Of a stretch of 8,854 nt of DNA, positions 6,912 to 8,854 are shown one piece after another. The notes under the pieces were generated by a model. It ran no database searches and was not told where the DNA came from. It was given only the letters and a program-made list of their open reading frames with translations. Source of the DNA: an uncultured Lachnospiraceae bacterium (GTDB lineage: Bacteria; Bacillota_A; Clostridia; Lachnospirales; Lachnospiraceae); the NCBI GenBank assembly GCA_946529195.1, contig CAMMZE010000027.1, positions 1 to 8,854 of the forward strand, written 5' to 3'. Made by a program: the position numbers and the translations under genes. The number at the start of each line of letters is the position of its first letter. Positions within the stretch are counted from its first letter, which is position 1.

Positions 6912-7618
6912 AGATTTCCCCCTGTGCTCTTCTGTAATGCTAAAATGGCGTGATAGGCGGCATCCTGTCCGGCTGCCTGTTTGCTGCGTCCACTGCCAGT
7001 CCCGATTGTCTGATCTCCCAGTCTGACTTCCATGAAGAAGATCCGGTCATGTTCCGGCCCCTGCGTGTCAGTCAGCACATAAGAGATGGGCTCTTTGTGG
7101 TCTTTCTGCAGGATTTCCTGCAGTATGGTCTTGCTGTCCTGGCGGAGAACCTTATGTTCAATGTCATTTAAGACAAAAGTTTTGATAAATTTCTCAGCAG
7201 GCGCAAGGCCTCCGTCCAGATAGATCGCACCGATCACAGACTCGAAAGCGTCTGATAAAATCGAATCGCGGTCTGCCCCGCCGTTCTTCTCTTCCCCGTG
7301 TCCCAGGAGAAGATGTCTGCCCAGAAGAATCTCCCGCGCAGATGCTGCCAGCGACGGCTCACAGACAAGACTCGCCCTTTTTTTGCTCATCTCACCTTCC
7401 GGCATATCCGGGTAATTGCGATAGAGAAATTCGCTGCTGACGATCTCCAGTACTGCATCTCCCAGAAACTCGATTCTTTCATTATGATGCAGGTGCTGTC
7501 CCTTATGCTCGTTGGCGTAGGAGCTGTGTGTGAGAGCCAGCTTCAGGAGACTCTGGTCCCGGAAACTGTATCCGATCCTCTCCTGCAGCATGGCTGCCGT
7601 TTCTTTATTAAATAGCAT
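6902..7618 (-). CDS. rnc: Ribonuclease III
   Basis: A 238-residue RNase III, the Mg-dependent endonuclease that cuts double-stranded RNA in rRNA precursors and structured mRNAs. Seen: the nuclease signature NERIEFLGDAVL at 46-57 with E47, E50 and D54, and the second acidic pair in ILSDAFESVIGAIYLD with D123 and E126, so the active site looks complete. A C-terminal double-stranded RNA-binding domain (about 161-232) ends with GSGRSKQAAGQDAAYHAIL. ATG at 7618 lies inside plsX (11-bp overlap including the plsX TAA) and has only a weak A/G-rich upstream stretch, no clear AGGAGG. Re-initiation after plsX is therefore likely. A second in-frame ATG at codon 10 has no better RBS. The 3' end overlaps smc by 10 bp. 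Confidence 0.97.
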   Translation of the reverse strand: MLFNKETAAMLQERIGYSFRDQSLLKLALTHSSYANEHKGQHLHHNERIEFLGDAVLEIVSSEFLYRNYPDMPEGEMSKKRASLVCEPSLAASAREILLGRHLLLGHGEEKNGGADRDSILSDAFESVIGAIYLDGGLAPAEKFIKTFVLNDIEHKVLRQDSKTILQEILQKDHKEPISYVLTDTQGPEHDRIFFMEVRLGDQTIGTGSGRSKQAAGQDAAYHAILALQKSTGGNLCS

Positions 7619-8645
7619 TTTCTGTCATTTCTTTCTGATTATCAGGCTGTACGGCAATTTCAATCAAATGCGCGATATCCTGCTCTACAAATGTCATGCA
7701 CTGTTCTACAGCGATCCGAATCTCCTTGCGGGTAGAATTGCCATGGGCCTTCACTACAAGCCCCTTGGTACCGAACATAGGTGCGCCGCCATGCTCAGAG
7801 GCGTCAAATACTTTCAGGGTATTTTTCAGATCCTTTTTGATCAGGAGGCCGCCGATCTTTCCCTTCAGGGAAGCCATCATGGTTTCCTTGATCTTGGACA
7901 TGAGGGCTGCAGCAACACCTTCATACATCTTCAGGACTACATTTCCTGCAAAGGCTTCCGCAACAATGACATCAGCCTTATCAAAGGGGACATCTCTGGC
8001 TTCCAGGCTGCCGATAAAATTGATGTCTGTGCATTCTTTCAGCAGAGGAAATGTCTCTCTGACCAGCTGGTTTCCTTTATATTCTTCTGTGCCGATATTC
8101 AGAAGACCTACACGGGGATTTTTCACTCCCATCAGGTGTTCCATATAGATCGACCCCATCTTTGCAAACTTCACAAGGCTGGCCGGACGGGCGTCCACAT
8201 TGGCGCCGCAGTCGATCAGGAGAGAAAAACCATTTACACTGGGAATCAGAGGGGCAAGAGCCGGACGCTCCACTCCTTTAACCAATCCTACATATTTGCG
8301 GGATCCCAGCAGCATGGCTCCTGTACTTCCGGCAGAAATCACAGCATCTGCTCTTCCATCCTTCACCAGCTTCATGGCCACAAGCAGGGAAGCATCTTTC
8401 TTGCGCTGTACTGCGATCATGGGGTGCTCTTCTGCTTTGATTACTTCAGAAGCGTGTACAATCTCAAGTCTGTCCTTATCATAGGACTGGCCTTCCAGCC
8501 CCTTCTCCAGTGTCTCTTTATCCCCGACCAGGATAATGCTCACGTTTTCATTTGCCGCAAGTGCGTCAACACTTCCTTCGATCGCACTGACAGGAGCAAA
8601 ATCTCCGCCCATCGCATCAATGGCTACTGTAATTTTTCTATTCAT
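7608..8645 (-). CDS. plsX: Phosphate acyltransferase PlsX
   Basis: A 345-residue PlsX, a peripheral membrane enzyme that converts acyl-ACP and phosphate into acyl-phosphate, the donor used by PlsY to acylate glycerol-3-phosphate at the start of phospholipid synthesis. Seen: VAIDAMGGDFAP at 7-18, ISAGSTGA at 103-110, DCGAN at 145-149, LLNIGTEEYKGN at 181-192, EAFAGNVVLK at 230-239, GGAPMFG at 286-292 and AHGNS at 300-304, the conserved blocks of the family in order. Length is normal. Start ATG at 8645 follows AAGGAG with good spacing. It lies downstream of rpmF, a conserved pairing, with a terminator-like hairpin in between. No FapR-type operator was recognised. The acyl carrier protein gene often found next downstream is absent, and rnc follows directly. 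Confidence 0.97.
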   Translation of the reverse strand: MNRKITVAIDAMGGDFAPVSAIEGSVDALAANENVSIILVGDKETLEKGLEGQSYDKDRLEIVHASEVIKAEEHPMIAVQRKKDASLLVAMKLVKDGRADAVISAGSTGAMLLGSRKYVGLVKGVERPALAPLIPSVNGFSLLIDCGANVDARPASLVKFAKMGSIYMEHLMGVKNPRVGLLNIGTEEYKGNQLVRETFPLLKECTDINFIGSLEARDVPFDKADVIVAEAFAGNVVLKMYEGVAAALMSKIKETMMASLKGKIGGLLIKKDLKNTLKVFDASEHGGAPMFGTKGLVVKAHGNSTRKEIRIAVEQCMTFVEQDIAHLIEIAVQPDNQKEMTENAI

Positions 8646-8660
8646 AACAGACTCCTTATT

Positions 8661-8701
8661 AAGAAGAAAAGCTGCCAGGAATGATCTTCCGTAGCAGCTC
8701 T
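8661..8701 (-). terminator. Terminator- or attenuator-like hairpin between rpmF and plsX
   Basis: On the minus strand, AGCTGC (8694-8699) pairs with GCAGCT (8670-8675). Inside, GGAA (8687-8690) pairs with TTCC (8678-8681) around a 5-base loop, separated from the outer stem by a small internal loop. A T-rich run TTTTCTTCTT (8661-8670, overlapping the last stem base) follows. It begins about 20 bases after the rpmF stop. Only a few bases separate the T run from the plsX RBS, with no recognisable promoter between, so plsX would need read-through. A partial terminator or attenuator that keeps plsX lower than rpmF is the simplest reading. The T run is interrupted, so strength is uncertain. Confidence 0.55.
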
Positions 8702-8720
8702 ACTTTCTTTCAATCTTTGA

Positions 8721-8854
8721 TCAGGCTTCCACGTTAACGATTTCTTTCTTATTGTAGGAGCCACATTTCTTGCAGACTCTGTGGGGCATCACTAAAGCAC
8801 CGCACTTGCTGCACTTGGATAATGAAGGAACCGACATCTTCCAATTAGCTCTGC
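8721..8854 (-). CDS. rpmF: 50S ribosomal protein L32 (C-terminal part)
   Basis: The gene runs off the right edge of the window; the last 43 codons and a TGA stop (8721-8723) are visible. The translation begins RANWKMSVPSL and continues with two Cys pairs, CSKC (visible residues 14-17) and CKKC (27-30), separated by GALVMPHRV. This is the four-cysteine zinc ribbon of bL32, a small protein of the large ribosomal subunit. About 15 N-terminal residues are missing compared with the usual 57-60. The cysteine-containing (zinc-binding) form is present, not the Zn-independent paralogue. It lies directly upstream of plsX, a conserved link between ribosome and lipid genes. Confidence 0.95.
   Translation of the reverse strand, partial: RANWKMSVPSLSKCSKCGALVMPHRVCKKCGSYNKKEIVNVEA

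Noticed and set aside
7530..8684. A 384-codon open frame on the plus strand across plsX and the start of rnc
   Set aside because: It lies antisense to two clearly conserved genes, its translation has no recognisable domain, and it has no convincing RBS. It reflects codon bias on the opposite strand.
8646..8720. A possible plsX promoter, TTGAAA with a TACGGA-like -10
   Set aside because: The spacer is only 14 bp and the -10 is poor; the sequence is better explained by the hairpin.
1..8854. SRP RNA gene, CRISPR array, insertion sequence, phage gene or defence system
   Set aside because: Almost all the DNA is accounted for by intact housekeeping genes. The gaps are short, and no tandem repeats, transposase motifs or RNA gene signatures were seen.

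Overview
The window is a conserved housekeeping block of a Gram-positive, low-to-mid G+C bacterium. Every supported gene lies on the minus strand. Read in transcription order (high to low coordinate) they are: rpmF (partial), plsX, rnc, smc, ftsY, then a 117-bp non-coding gap, ylxM, ffh, rpsP and khpA. This order is typical of Bacillota. The protein sequences, roughly even base composition and strong AGGAGG-type ribosome binding sites suggest a Clostridia member, most likely Lachnospiraceae. That family call is made from memory of similar sequences, not from a search.

The right-hand part (about 2405-8854) looks like one transcription unit. It starts upstream of the window with rpmF (ribosomal protein L32). 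A terminator-like hairpin follows, then plsX (acyl phosphate synthesis for phospholipids), rnc (RNase III), smc (chromosome condensation ATPase) and ftsY (SRP receptor GTPase). plsX/rnc and rnc/smc overlap by 11 and 10 bp, and the ftsY ribosome binding site shares a base with the smc stop codon, so these genes are probably translationally coupled. The acpP gene that often sits between plsX and rnc is absent.

The left-hand part (1-2358) appears to be a second unit with its own promoter: ylxM (HTH protein linked to SRP), ffh (SRP GTPase), rpsP (ribosomal protein S16) and khpA (KH-domain RNA-binding protein). The 24 bases beyond khpA hold no gene start. Both protein GTPases of the co-translational targeting pathway (Ffh and FtsY) are here, on either side of the promoter. 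No SRP RNA gene was seen.

No mobile element, CRISPR array, tRNA, rRNA, prophage gene or new gene cassette is visible, and the coding content is ordinary. The one feature that goes beyond routine is the ylxM control region. It has a near-consensus sigma-A promoter (TTGACA, 18 bp, TACAAT) followed directly by a perfect 13-bp inverted repeat that covers the expected transcription start and contains the ylxM ribosome binding site. This could be a repressor operator, an RNA switch that distinguishes read-through from local transcripts, or a partial terminator.
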